Below are positions 24,985 through 33,708 of a stretch of 64,000 nucleotides of DNA, piece by piece. This DNA comes from an uncultured Bacilli bacterium (GTDB lineage Bacteria; Bacillota_I; Bacilli_A; RF39; UBA660): positions 186,001-250,000 of the forward strand of contig CAKOMY010000002.1 of assembly GCA_934096815.1 (NCBI GenBank), written 5' to 3'. Position numbers and translations under genes: made by a program. Below the pieces are notes generated by a model. It was not told where the DNA came from. It saw only the letters and a program-made list of their open reading frames with translations, and ran no database searches. The first letter of the stretch is position 1, and each line of letters opens with the position of its first letter.

Positions 24985-27766
24985 AGCATCCAGCTTTAAG
25001 TGTTCTTTGAATAGTACCACTTGATTTACCATCATAGAAAGCTTTATGGTTTAGGATATAACTTGTTGTGCAATCCATTGATGTGACATTACATTCTTCG
25101 CCAGTTAATTCTTCAATACATGTTGTTGTATAAGTTGCTTTATCACTTATATCCTTACCTTTTAATGTAACTTTTAGTGGTTTATTGTTATTAATAAATT
25201 TATAATATTCGGCAACTGTCATTCCAGATATGCCATTAAGCTCAGTTTCAAAATCACTTGACTCAGGATTATCATTTACTGCACTAATAGTAACAGTTGT
25301 TCCTTCAGATGCATTTGATTTAAATATTGAATATGTTGATTTAACCATAAATGTAGTGTTACTTGTAATAGTTCCAGTATAGGTATATGTAGAACTAGTC
25401 GAGAATGCTACATAGTTATAACCACTTCCGTTATTCACGTATATATCATAACCAAATGTTCCAATAGTAGAAGTATTGTATTCTTTGCGTTTTCCTAAAT
25501 ATTTTTCAGCCCAAACCCCATAATTTTCTTTAAAGTAATTATCTAACCAAGAATCACTTACGGCATCAGGTGTTGGTACTTCATTCCATGTTAGGGTAAC
25601 TAAATTTGTTCCAGCAACATAGTTTGCTTTCAAATTAGAAGGGGCGTTTAATTTACTAAATCTTGTTGATACAGTATCTGGTTCAGCACCTGATTTAAAA
25701 TATTCAACACTTTTTAATTTATCTGGAGTATATTCACTAGCAAGTTGAACTGGATTTGTTTCTAATTCGATTGTTGCAGTTACAACGGATGATGGTTTAG
25801 TAAATGTTTTATTTGTACTATTTATTTTAGATGTTAATTCTCTAACAATTCCTTTTTTAACTGTGTTTCCAACACTTGATACAAGACATGTATCTCCTTT
25901 ATTTTGGTCATATCCAACCCATACTGCATAAGAGTATTCTGGTGTATATGTTACTTGCCATGAATCGCCAATTATATCTCCTTTAACTGTACAACCTTTT
26001 TTAGTAGATGCTGGAATAGTTGATGTACCAGTTTTACTAGCAACTTCAGTTCCATATTTTGATCCTGCTGATACATTTCCTGACTTAACAGCATATGTTA
26101 GGATTGAATTAATCATAAAAGCAGTTGATTCACTCATTACAGTTCTTTTTTCAGGTGTTACTGTATAAATTTCGCCGGTATCTAAAAATTCAATTTCAGT
26201 AAATGAATATGGTTCGATATAAATGCCACCCCTAGCAAATGTAGCATATGCTGCAGACATTTGAAGAGGGTTAACTCCATTAAAGCCACCAATACTATGT
26301 GCTTCATTAATATAACCATTTTCATATTCAGGAGTAATTCCTAAACCGGTAACAAAGGTTTTAATTTGATTTTGATTTAGTTGTTGAAATGCATATAAGG
26401 CTGGGATGTTTCTTGATGATGCAAGTGCTGTTTTAATAGTCATTATTCCTTTATATTGGTTATCCCAGTTTTTAATATATCCACCATTACTATAAGTAAA
26501 CTCATCATCAACAACCATTTGACCAGTACCCCAGTTTAAATATTCTATTGCAGGACCGTAATCAAAGATTGGTTTTGCAGTTGAACCGGGATGACGATTA
26601 ATCATTGTAGCATAGTTGTAATTTCTTTCATCGTTTTGGCGGTTTGCTCCAACTGCAACAATAGCACCAGTGTTTACATCAGTTACTGCGACTCCAGCAC
26701 GTATTTTTTCATTAGGCCATTTTAAATTTTTATTAGTTCCAGCATATAAATCATTTAAAACATCTTGCTTTGATTGAATCATTGTTGTTTTTATTTTCAT
26801 TGATACTAAATATGGATCTTTACCTGTACGTTTAACAACTTCTTCAACAACTGTATTTATAAATCCAATATTTTTATTTTTGGAACGACTTCCTTGATAT
26901 ATCATATCAGTAACTTTAATTGATTTTGCAATTTCACATTCTTCATCATTAATATAGCCATGACGTTTCATTAGGTTTAATACTTGATTTCTTCTTGCTT
27001 CAGCTTTTTCGGGATAATTTATAGGGTTATATGCAGATGGCGCTTGGAATAATCCAACAAGTAAGGCAGCTTCTGATAAGTTAACTTCACTAATTGATTT
27101 ATTAAAATAAGTTTGAGCTGCTTGCTCGATCCCATAAGAACCACTTCCTAAGTTAGGAATGTTTACATAAAATTCAATTATTTGTTCTTTAGTATATGTT
27201 TTTTCCAATTTAAACACAGACATATACATATCAGTAAACTTACGAACAATACCTTTAATTCCACTTGATTCATAACCATTAATTCTTTGTTTAGCAATTT
27301 GCATTGTAAGGGTAGATGCACCACCAGCTCCAGAGTTGCCAGCAAGCTGTCCAATAGTTGCTTTTAAGAATCTAGCAAGGTCAACTCCATTATGTTGAAA
27401 GAATCTTGAGTCTTCAGTTGCTACTAGAGCATCAACAAATACTTCTGGTAAATCATCATAAGTAACTCTTTCACGATTCTCAGTTCCAAGTCTAGCAATT
27501 TCATTTCCTTCGGAATCTAGTAGTATTGATGAGTTTTTAGTAAATAAGCTATTTGCGTCAAAATCAGGAGCTGATATTATTATATAAATAGCAAACACAA
27601 AGCCTAGAATAAATATTGAAACTAATATAAGCATTACAATTATTAGAATTTTTTCTCCTAGATTACTTTTTTTAAATCTTTTCTTAAAAGCATTTAAATT
27701 ACCTTTAGAATTATTTGCTTTAGTATTTGTTTTTTTAGTTCTTTTCTTTATTTTAATTTTTTTCAT
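24983..27766 (-). CDS. ponA: class A penicillin-binding protein (PBP1)
   Basis: Polymerises and cross-links peptidoglycan. Layout: basic cytoplasmic start, one membrane helix (about residues 45-67), glycosyltransferase domain with EDSRFFQHNGVD and GASTLTMQIAKQ, then the transpeptidase domain with S-x-x-K in PGSTAKP, S-x-N in SSRN and KTGTS. A fibronectin-like segment (about residues 720-850) and a Cys-containing tail extend the C terminus. The ATG at 27766 has AGGAG upstream; an opening eleven codons longer would run further into recU. It overlaps recU by 14 bases, as in the Bacillus recU-ponA pair. Confidence 0.93.
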   Translation of the reverse strand: MKKIKIKKRTKKTNTKANNSKGNLNAFKKRFKKSNLGEKILIIVMLILVSIFILGFVFAIYIIISAPDFDANSLFTKNSSILLDSEGNEIARLGTENRERVTYDDLPEVFVDALVATEDSRFFQHNGVDLARFLKATIGQLAGNSGAGGASTLTMQIAKQRINGYESSGIKGIVRKFTDMYMSVFKLEKTYTKEQIIEFYVNIPNLGSGSYGIEQAAQTYFNKSISEVNLSEAALLVGLFQAPSAYNPINYPEKAEARRNQVLNLMKRHGYINDEECEIAKSIKVTDMIYQGSRSKNKNIGFINTVVEEVVKRTGKDPYLVSMKIKTTMIQSKQDVLNDLYAGTNKNLKWPNEKIRAGVAVTDVNTGAIVAVGANRQNDERNYNYATMINRHPGSTAKPIFDYGPAIEYLNWGTGQMVVDDEFTYSNGGYIKNWDNQYKGIMTIKTALASSRNIPALYAFQQLNQNQIKTFVTGLGITPEYENGYINEAHSIGGFNGVNPLQMSAAYATFARGGIYIEPYSFTEIEFLDTGEIYTVTPEKRTVMSESTAFMINSILTYAVKSGNVSAGSKYGTEVASKTGTSTIPASTKKGCTVKGDIIGDSWQVTYTPEYSYAVWVGYDQNKGDTCLVSSVGNTVKKGIVRELTSKINSTNKTFTKPSSVVTATIELETNPVQLASEYTPDKLKSVEYFKSGAEPDTVSTRFSKLNAPSNLKANYVAGTNLVTLTWNEVPTPDAVSDSWLDNYFKENYGVWAEKYLGKRKEYNTSTIGTFGYDIYVNNGSGYNYVAFSTSSTYTYTGTITSNTTFMVKSTYSIFKSNASEGTTVTISAVNDNPESSDFETELNGISGMTVAEYYKFINNNKPLKVTLKGKDISDKATYTTTCIEELTGEECNVTSMDCTTSYILNHKAFYDGKSSGTIQRTLKAGC

Positions 27767-28328
27767 TTTTAATTTCTCCTTTAAAATAAACATTATCAAT
27801 CGTTTTAATATAATTTAATATAGGATTATAACTATATTCAATTTGATAACCATTTTCTTCTATATAAGAGTAGGGTATACTTTTTTTATTATTATTTTCA
27901 ATAAAATCTATAATATCTTCTCCTTTAAGTAAAAATACTTTATTTTGAATATCTATAAGTAAGAATGTAATACCTTCATGTTTAATTATCATCTTCATAT
28001 GATTTAATTGATGAAGATGAATATTAGATAAAGGAAATGAATTCAAATTCAGTGTTTTTTTAGCATCAAAATCAATATATTTTCCTTTATATAATCCAAC
28101 ATAATCTAAAGTGGATTTTTGATTTAAGTATCCTTCAACTTTAGGTATATCATTAGTATATGTTACTTTTTTTATTTTAACAGGGGTAGGTTTCTTATAA
28201 ATAACAGCAATATCTTTCTTTAAATAAAATTCATTGGCTTCATTAATAAGAGTTTCTAAATCCATTCCTCTATTAGCAAAAGATATATTCTTTTTAACTT
28301 TCTTTTTAATATTATTTGGATATAACAA
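27753..28328 (-). CDS. recU: RecU Holliday-junction resolvase
   Basis: Resolves Holliday junctions in recombination and chromosome segregation. Shows NRGMDLETLINEAN at the N terminus, then DYVGLYKGKYIDFDAKKT with the metal-binding acids and Lys, and HLHQLNHMKMI downstream. 191 residues, normal. The first gene of the recU-ponA operon, divergent from engB. Confidence 0.92.
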   Translation of the reverse strand: MLYPNNIKKKVKKNISFANRGMDLETLINEANEFYLKKDIAVIYKKPTPVKIKKVTYTNDIPKVEGYLNQKSTLDYVGLYKGKYIDFDAKKTLNLNSFPLSNIHLHQLNHMKMIIKHEGITFLLIDIQNKVFLLKGEDIIDFIENNNKKSIPYSYIEENGYQIEYSYNPILNYIKTIDNVYFKGEIKNEKN

Positions 28329-28456
28329 TATGTATCACCCATAAATAATTATACTTTAGGATAAAGATTTTTTCTACAAATTTGCAATTTTTTAACATCT
28401 TTATTATAATTAAAGTGTAAACTAAGAGTTTATTTAATTGAATTGAGGAAAATTAT

Positions 28457-29041
28457 ATGAAAATTGAAACAAGTGATTTAAAAGTTATAGCAATTAGAAC
28501 AAGTCAGTATCCAACTGATAACAAACCTGAATTTTTATTGGTAGGAAGATCAAATGTGGGTAAAAGTAGTTTTATTAATACCATGATAGGTAAAAAGAAT
28601 TACGCTAGGACAAGTGCAACTCCTGGAAAAACTCAAACTTTAAATTTTTATTTATGTAATGAGTCATTTTATTTAGTAGATGTTCCGGGATATGGATATG
28701 CAAGTGTTAGTAAAGCAACTCAAAAAAAGTTTGGCTTAATGATTGAAGAATACTTAAAATCAAGAAGTAATTTAAGAAATGTTTTCATGATAATTGATGG
28801 AAGAAATAAACCAACTGAAAATGATGTACTTATGTATAATTATTTAAAATATTATAATATTCCAGTAACTATTATTGCTAATAAATATGATAAAATTAAA
28901 CCTTCTAATAGAGATAAAACTTTAAAAAATATAAAAGCTGTATTAAATTTAGATGAAAATGATCGTGTTATTTATTTTTCATCAGTAAATAAGAAGGGAA
29001 GAGACGATGTTGGCAAAGTAATTGCTGAATATTTGAAATAA
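28457..29041 (+). CDS. engB: EngB/YsxC ribosome-biogenesis GTPase
   Basis: A GTPase needed late in 50S assembly. G1 GRSNVGKSSF (about residue 33), switch TPGKTQT, G3 DVPGYG, G4 NKYDK and G5 FSSVNKKG are all intact. 194 residues, normal. GAGG precedes the ATG. The following gene starts three bases after its stop and probably shares the transcript. Confidence 0.95.
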   Translation: MKIETSDLKVIAIRTSQYPTDNKPEFLLVGRSNVGKSSFINTMIGKKNYARTSATPGKTQTLNFYLCNESFYLVDVPGYGYASVSKATQKKFGLMIEEYLKSRSNLRNVFMIIDGRNKPTENDVLMYNYLKYYNIPVTIIANKYDKIKPSNRDKTLKNIKAVLNLDENDRVIYFSSVNKKGRDDVGKVIAEYLK

Positions 29042-29043
29042 TT

Positions 29044-30822
29044 ATGGATTTAAGTAAAGATTTAAAATATATAAAGAAAAAATATGGTGAACAAATGATG
29101 CATTATTGTAGGGAGTGTTTTCCTACAATTTTAAATATGCCTGGAAAATTAGTAGAAATATTAAATAAGCATTTTTATTATGTAAAAGATAGCTTATATA
29201 ACGATATTAAAGAAAATCATAAAGAAGAAGAATTTAATGATTTTGTTTATAGCAATGCAGGGCTTAAAAATGAATATGACATAAGAGATGTAAGCAAAAC
29301 ACCTAAAGAATTATTAGATGATGCTGGATATGATTTGTTTGAATGTAAAACAGTTGAAGAAGTTAATTCATTTAAAAAATATTTTATTTTGGGAGAACAA
29401 TTGTGTACTTTTCTAGACCCAGCCTCAAGATTAGAAAACAAATATGTATTTTTTGCTGTTAAGAAGAACGTTTTAGATATTAAAAGAAAAGATTTTCTTA
29501 TTCCAGATAGACAAGACGAATATGGAACAAGTGTAATATCAATTCAGTTTACAAGAGATAAAAATAATCATTTATCAATAAAAAATCGTTATAACGAAAT
29601 AGTTAATAACCCGGATTCTACTTTCGATAATAATTTAGATAATATTATACCGGGATTAACAATGAGTTTTTATAAAGCCTACGGAATTAGAGAAATTTAT
29701 GATGAAAATTCTGAATTTCAAATGGATAATTATATTAGTATAGATGGAGAGTATTACAAATATAATTATAAATTAAATGATATTTATTATTGTACAAATA
29801 ATATAATAGTTGATAATGGTAATGTGATTAAATATGATCCGGAAAAGTATATTATTATGGATTATTTTATAATTGATTTAGTTAATAAAAAAATAGATGT
29901 TTATGATAATAATTTAAGAGATAGTTTTAGTAAAGTTGTTGGTAAAATTAAAAATATAGAAATAGTTAGAAACAAAGATTATAAAAATATTTATATAACC
30001 AATGAAGAAAATAATATTTTTGAACTTACTTTGTCTTTAGATAATAAATTAATTGGAATAAAAAATAATGAAATAACTAAGTTGCCTGATTGTTTTTTAA
30101 TTTCTGGACGATATTTAAAATTTATGGAATTTAATAACGTTAGAGAAATAGGTAATGATGTATTGTTTGCTAATACGGATTTAGAACAATTTAATTTAGA
30201 TAGTACGGTTGTTATAGGTAATTATTTCCTAGCTAATAATATCAATCTAAAAGTTGTTGATTTATCTAACACGATTATAATTGGTAATGATTTCTTAAAG
30301 AGAAATATTATAGTTCAAAGTATAAAATTTAATTCATTACAAAAAGTAGGAAATGATTTTATGTTTTCTAATAGAGAACTAAAATCAATTATAATGCCTA
30401 GTTTATGCTATACTGGTAAATGTTTCTTTAAATCAGATGATAAAGCAATTTATGCAGTGCTTCCTTGTTTAAAAGAAGCAGGTGAATATTTTATGGCTGA
30501 AGCAAGAAGGTTAAGAATGTTTGAAGCAGATAATTTAGAAAAAACGGGTGATATGTTTTTAATAGGAAATAAAGACCTTGAATATATATCACTACCTAAT
30601 TTAAAAGAGACAGGTAAAATGTTTTTAGCTGCTAACCAAATAATCATGAGTGTTAATTTACCTAGTTTAGCATATTTACCTAAATATTTTTTACGTAATG
30701 CGTTGGAAATAGAAAATATTAATTTAGCTAATAATTGTTCATGGGAAAATATATATAATAAAAAACTATTGGAATTGTTAATTAAAAGAAAGGTAAATCA
30801 TTATGATAAAATTATTAGTTAA
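29044..30822 (+). CDS. leucine-rich-repeat (BspA/LRR_5-type) protein with an unknown N-terminal domain
   Basis: 592 residues. The first ~230 are a soluble domain I do not recognise, then a beta-rich stretch, and from about residue 340 a solenoid of at least nine repeats of the form NLEKTGDMFLIGNKDLEYIS. These look like BspA-type LRRs, which usually mediate protein binding. No signal peptide or membrane segment, so it is probably intracellular, unlike many BspA proteins. It follows engB closely and overlaps the next gene. Confidence 0.65.
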   Translation: MDLSKDLKYIKKKYGEQMMHYCRECFPTILNMPGKLVEILNKHFYYVKDSLYNDIKENHKEEEFNDFVYSNAGLKNEYDIRDVSKTPKELLDDAGYDLFECKTVEEVNSFKKYFILGEQLCTFLDPASRLENKYVFFAVKKNVLDIKRKDFLIPDRQDEYGTSVISIQFTRDKNNHLSIKNRYNEIVNNPDSTFDNNLDNIIPGLTMSFYKAYGIREIYDENSEFQMDNYISIDGEYYKYNYKLNDIYYCTNNIIVDNGNVIKYDPEKYIIMDYFIIDLVNKKIDVYDNNLRDSFSKVVGKIKNIEIVRNKDYKNIYITNEENNIFELTLSLDNKLIGIKNNEITKLPDCFLISGRYLKFMEFNNVREIGNDVLFANTDLEQFNLDSTVVIGNYFLANNINLKVVDLSNTIIIGNDFLKRNIIVQSIKFNSLQKVGNDFMFSNRELKSIIMPSLCYTGKCFFKSDDKAIYAVLPCLKEAGEYFMAEARRLRMFEADNLEKTGDMFLIGNKDLEYISLPNLKETGKMFLAANQIIMSVNLPSLAYLPKYFLRNALEIENINLANNCSWENIYNKKLLELLIKRKVNHYDKIIS

Positions 30823-31081
30823 AAAAATTGATGGATTTGATTATTATTTAAGTGACGTTAATTCTAAAAATAGTTATAATATTAATATAGAATTTTATAG
30901 TGATCAACCAGTTGTTGGAGATTACTTATATTTGAGTTTTCCTTTAATTAAAGAGAAAATCCTTAATATTGGTCCTTTAACAAGTGAATATGGAAAAGAA
31001 ATAACAGAAGATGATGATGATGACTTAATTAAGTTAGAACATGACGGGAATATCATTTATTTGAAAAGATTATATGGGTAA
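30803..31081 (+). CDS. small uncharacterised protein
   Basis: 92 residues, overlapping the LRR gene by 20 bases with its own AAAGG site. Two beta-rich halves, an acidic DDDDD block near residue 72 and a C-terminal IYLKRLYG. No family recognised; the coupling suggests a partner of the upstream protein. A terminator follows directly. Confidence 0.55.
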   Translation: MIKLLVKKIDGFDYYLSDVNSKNSYNINIEFYSDQPVVGDYLYLSFPLIKEKILNIGPLTSEYGKEITEDDDDDLIKLEHDGNIIYLKRLYG

Positions 31082-31106
31082 AATTGCTAATTATTAGCAG
31101 TTTTTT
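31081..31106 (+). terminator. terminator of the engB operon
   Basis: TGCTAA at 31085-31090 pairs with TTAGCA at 31094-31099, extended by A-T and G-T pairs, followed by TTTTTT. The stem starts at the last base of the stop codon. Confidence 0.8.
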
Positions 31107-31187
31107 CTTTTTTTAGAAGATTTTGATATTTAAATACTTGATTTATGTTAAAAAATATTATAGAATTAATTTGTTCATTTGAGATAT

Positions 31188-31264
31188 GTCCCCGTAGCTC
31201 AGCTGGATAGAGCATACGCCTTCTAAGCGTACGGTCGCGCGTTCGAATCGCGCCGGAGACACCA
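31188..31264 (+). tRNA. tRNA-Arg (anticodon TCT)
   Basis: A complete cloverleaf: acceptor GTCCCCG / CGGAGAC, D stem GCTC/GAGC, anticodon stem TACGC/GCGTA around loop CTTCTAA, T stem GCGCG/CGCGC with TTCGAAT, and encoded ACCA. The anticodon TCT reads AGA, the main Arg codon in this AT-rich DNA. One acceptor pair is C-A (fourth position), a mild oddity. Confidence 0.95.
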
Positions 31265-31277
31265 TTTTGTTAATATT

Positions 31278-31305
31278 ATCCCTATTTTTAGGGATTTTAT
31301 TTTGT
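31278..31305 (+). terminator. terminator of the tRNA
   Basis: ATCCCTA / TAGGGAT stem with loop TTTT and a T-rich tail. Confidence 0.85.
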
Positions 31306-31430
31306 TTTAAACATTTTCTAAATAAATTTTTAAACACACTTTTGAAAAAAGTTAGAAAATCTAAAAATTAAACTTTAATTTAAATTAAGTTTATGATAAG
31401 ATATTATTATAGTACGAGGAGGAATTATTT

Positions 31431-31829
31431 ATGGGCTTAAAAATAAGTAATTTATTTAAGGAAGAAACTGAAAGAGATAATAATGTTGAAGAAGAATTTT
31501 ATTCAATAAGTGAAAAAAATTATAAAGAAGAAGAAGCAAATAGTGGTAGTAAAATGATTCTAGTAGAACCTAGAGCATATTCTGAAAGCCAAACAATTGC
31601 TGATCATTTAAAAAAACGTAACAGTGTAGTTGTTAATTTAAAAAGGGTAACTAGTGAACAAGCTAAAAGAATTATTGATTTTTTAACTGGATGTATTTAT
31701 GCTATTGGAGGAGATTTACAAAAACTTGGAAATGGTATATATTTATGTACTCCTAAAAATGTTTCAGTTCAAGGCAAAATGAGTGAAAATGAAAAAGCAA
31801 AAAAAGTAGAGGATGAAATAGATTTTTAG
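31431..31829 (+). CDS. sepF: SepF cell-division protein
   Basis: Bundles FtsZ and ties it to the membrane. The conserved C-terminal domain is clear: ILVEPRAYSESQTIADHLK (about residues 42-60), VVVNLKRV, then GGDLQKLGNGIYLCTP. The usual N-terminal amphipathic membrane-binding helix is present (MGLKISNLF). 132 residues, normal. Strong GAGGAGG site. Co-transcribed with divIVA, as in many Gram-positives. Confidence 0.93.
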   Translation: MGLKISNLFKEETERDNNVEEEFYSISEKNYKEEEANSGSKMILVEPRAYSESQTIADHLKKRNSVVVNLKRVTSEQAKRIIDFLTGCIYAIGGDLQKLGNGIYLCTPKNVSVQGKMSENEKAKKVEDEIDF

Positions 31830-31847
31830 TAATAAGGATGTGAAATT

Positions 31848-32288
31848 ATGGAAAAGTTTAGCACATCAAAGGATGGATATAATAAGGTAGAGGTTAATAA
31901 GTTTGTTAATGAAGTGGTTACTGAATACGAATCAATGCTTACTAAGTTAAAACAAAAAGATAAAGAAATAAATGAACTTTCTAAGTCACTTGAAAAATAT
32001 GACAATTTAGAATTAGCGTTAAACAAAACTATTTTAATGGCAGAAGAAAGTGCTAATCAAATGAAAAAATTAGCCAAAGATGAAGCAGATAATCTAATAA
32101 ATGATGCTAAGAAAAATGCATCACGTATCGTTAATGAAGCATTAATGCAGGCTGAAAAAACTGAACTTGAAAGTGTAAGATTAAAAAGAAATATAATTAT
32201 GTTTAAGAAAAAACTTAAAATTTTATTAGAAAATCAAATGGATTTAGCTGATGAAATAGATAAAATAGATATGGAAGATAATCAATAA
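31848..32288 (+). CDS. divIVA: DivIVA-domain cell-pole/septum protein
   Basis: A peripheral scaffold that recognises curved membrane. The N-terminal DivIVA domain (GYNKVEVNKFVNEV) is followed by a long coiled coil to about residue 130. 146 residues, on the short side. Note the family's FxxxxRGY is here FSTSKDGYN, so the tip residues differ from B. subtilis. GGATGTGAAA site, 18 bases after sepF. Confidence 0.88.
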   Translation: MEKFSTSKDGYNKVEVNKFVNEVVTEYESMLTKLKQKDKEINELSKSLEKYDNLELALNKTILMAEESANQMKKLAKDEADNLINDAKKNASRIVNEALMQAEKTELESVRLKRNIIMFKKKLKILLENQMDLADEIDKIDMEDNQ

Positions 32289-32310
32289 ACCTTTTTTAAG
32301 GTTTTTTCTT
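32287..32310 (+). terminator. terminator of sepF-divIVA
   Basis: AAACCTT-TTTT-AAGGTTT followed by TTT, overlapping the divIVA stop codon. Confidence 0.8.
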
Positions 32311-32343
32311 TTGTTTAAAGCATATAATTTATTGGTGATTTAG

Positions 32344-33039
32344 TTGTTAAATTATTTATTTTTAATATTAAAAAGTTGCATGTTTTTTACAGGTTCATAT
32401 TCGGTTAATGTTTTTCCTAGTCCACTTAATAAAAAAGACGAAGAAAGATATTTGAATCAAATGGTGATGGGTGATAAAGAAGCAAGAAGCAAACTTATAG
32501 AACATAATCTTAGATTAGTTGCTCATATCGTTAAAAAGTATGAAAATTCTACATATGATCCAGATGATTTAATTTCAATAGGTACTATAGGATTAGTTAA
32601 AGCGATAGATTCTTATAAAATAAATAAAAAAGTAAAGTTAACTACTTATGCTGCTCGTTGTATTGAAAATGAAATATTAATGCATTTAAGAAGCAATAAA
32701 AAACATTTAAATAATATATCTTTAAATGATTCAATAGGTTATGATAAAGATGGTAATGAGATTAATTTAATTGATGTTATTAAAGTAGAAAGTAGTGATA
32801 TTGCTAATGATTTAAATACTAAAGATAATATAGAATTATTATATAAATACATTAATGAATTATCTAAGAGAGAAAAAGAAATAATTATTAGAAGATATGG
32901 CTTATTTAATAATAAAGAAATGACACAAAAAGAAATAGCTAAAGAAATGAAAATATCAAGAAGTTATGTTTCAAGGATTGAGAAAAGAGCAGTTAGTAAG
33001 ATTTTGAAGAAATTTTTAAAAAGTAAAAAAACATTATAA
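32344..33039 (+). CDS. sigK: sporulation sigma factor sigma-K
   Basis: Directs late mother-cell transcription in sporulation. An N-terminal hydrophobic pro-sequence (about residues 1-22, ending near SYSVNVFPSPL) matches pro-sigma-K, which is activated by SpoIVFB cleavage. Region 2 includes HNLRLVAHIVKKYEN, DLISIGTIGLVKAID and TYAARCIENEILMHLR. Region 4 has SKREKEIIIRRYG and ISRSYVSRIEKRA. TTG start with GGTGATT upstream. The gene is uninterrupted, so no skin-like element splits it. gerE in this window is its expected partner. Confidence 0.92.
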   Translation: MLNYLFLILKSCMFFTGSYSVNVFPSPLNKKDEERYLNQMVMGDKEARSKLIEHNLRLVAHIVKKYENSTYDPDDLISIGTIGLVKAIDSYKINKKVKLTTYAARCIENEILMHLRSNKKHLNNISLNDSIGYDKDGNEINLIDVIKVESSDIANDLNTKDNIELLYKYINELSKREKEIIIRRYGLFNNKEMTQKEIAKEMKISRSYVSRIEKRAVSKILKKFLKSKKTL

Positions 33040-33080
33040 ATTTTAAATAAAAAAAGAGAGTCTATACAGCTTATAAAAGT

Positions 33081-33165
33081 GGAAGTTAATAAAGTAGTGA
33101 AACTAGCCGTAAATAGTACTTGATAAAGTGATGTATCTAGCCGTAAATGGAAGGTAAAGAAATAG
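33081..33165 (+). ncRNA. remnant tandem-repeat antitoxin RNA of a second type III system
   Basis: Two 34-base units (33081-33114 and 33115-33148) both end CTAGCCGTAAAT and share ATAAAGT; a partial third begins GGAAG like the first. A 34-base period and AAAT at each boundary fit ToxI/AntiQ-type antitoxins. A 7-bp hairpin ATTAGAG / CTCTAAT follows at 33166-33185 in the place of the usual terminator, but has no T-run. Confidence 0.6.
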
Positions 33166-33187
33166 ATTAGAGAGCAAACTCTAATTA

Positions 33188-33610
33188 GATGGGAAATTAT
33201 ATAATGCTAGCATAAAAGAAGTAAGATCTTTTATTGGAATTTTATTTGTGGTAAATAATTGCGATTACTATGCTCCTTTATCTAGTTCTAAAGACAAACA
33301 CTTACATATGAAAAATAATATTGATATTATAAAAATAAATGATGTAAAATTAGGAGTAGTTAATTTCAATAATATGATATCTGTTTCGCCTAATAATTAT
33401 GAAATAATAGAGATTAACAAAATACCTGAAAATATTTATGCATTAAAAAGACAACAATTATTAAAAGATTAGTTGTTGTGTCTAAATAAAGATTATAATA
33501 GGATTATAATTAAAGCTGTGAAGTTATATGATTTATATACATGTAATAGATTAGTAAAAAGAATTAAAGACAAATGTTGCAATTTTTCTTTACCTATCCA
33601 AAAAATGTAA
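33188..33610 (+). pseudogene. broken ToxN/AbiQ-type type III toxin
   Basis: The frame contains the ToxN core: RSFIGILF, then DYYAPLSSSKDKHLHMKNNI, LGVVNFNNMI and, after an in-frame TAG at 33470-33472, KAVKLYDLYTCNRL and KDKCCNF, all in family order. The N-terminal ~25 residues including a proper start are missing; a GTG at 33248 opens only a fragment of 74 residues. The TAG probably replaced a Glu or Gln codon. The toxin is therefore inactive as encoded. It sits downstream of the matching repeat RNA. Confidence 0.75.
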
Positions 33611-33638
33611 AAATATAATAATATAGAACAAAAAGTTT

Positions 33639-33671
33639 AAACAAATACCTTAAAAGTATTTGTTTTATTTT
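33639..33671 (+). terminator. terminator before polC
   Basis: A perfect 10-bp stem AAACAAATAC / GTATTTGTTT with a 7-base loop and T-rich tail; it would end transcription of the broken toxin locus. Confidence 0.85.
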
Positions 33672-33708
33672 AGATTTTAAGTATAATTATATTCAAGGGT
33701 GATTAATA

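Noticed and set aside
32344..33039. Possible skin-like interruption of sigK
   Set aside because: The frame from pro-sequence to region 4 is continuous; the toxin-antitoxin remnant lies after the gene, not inside it.
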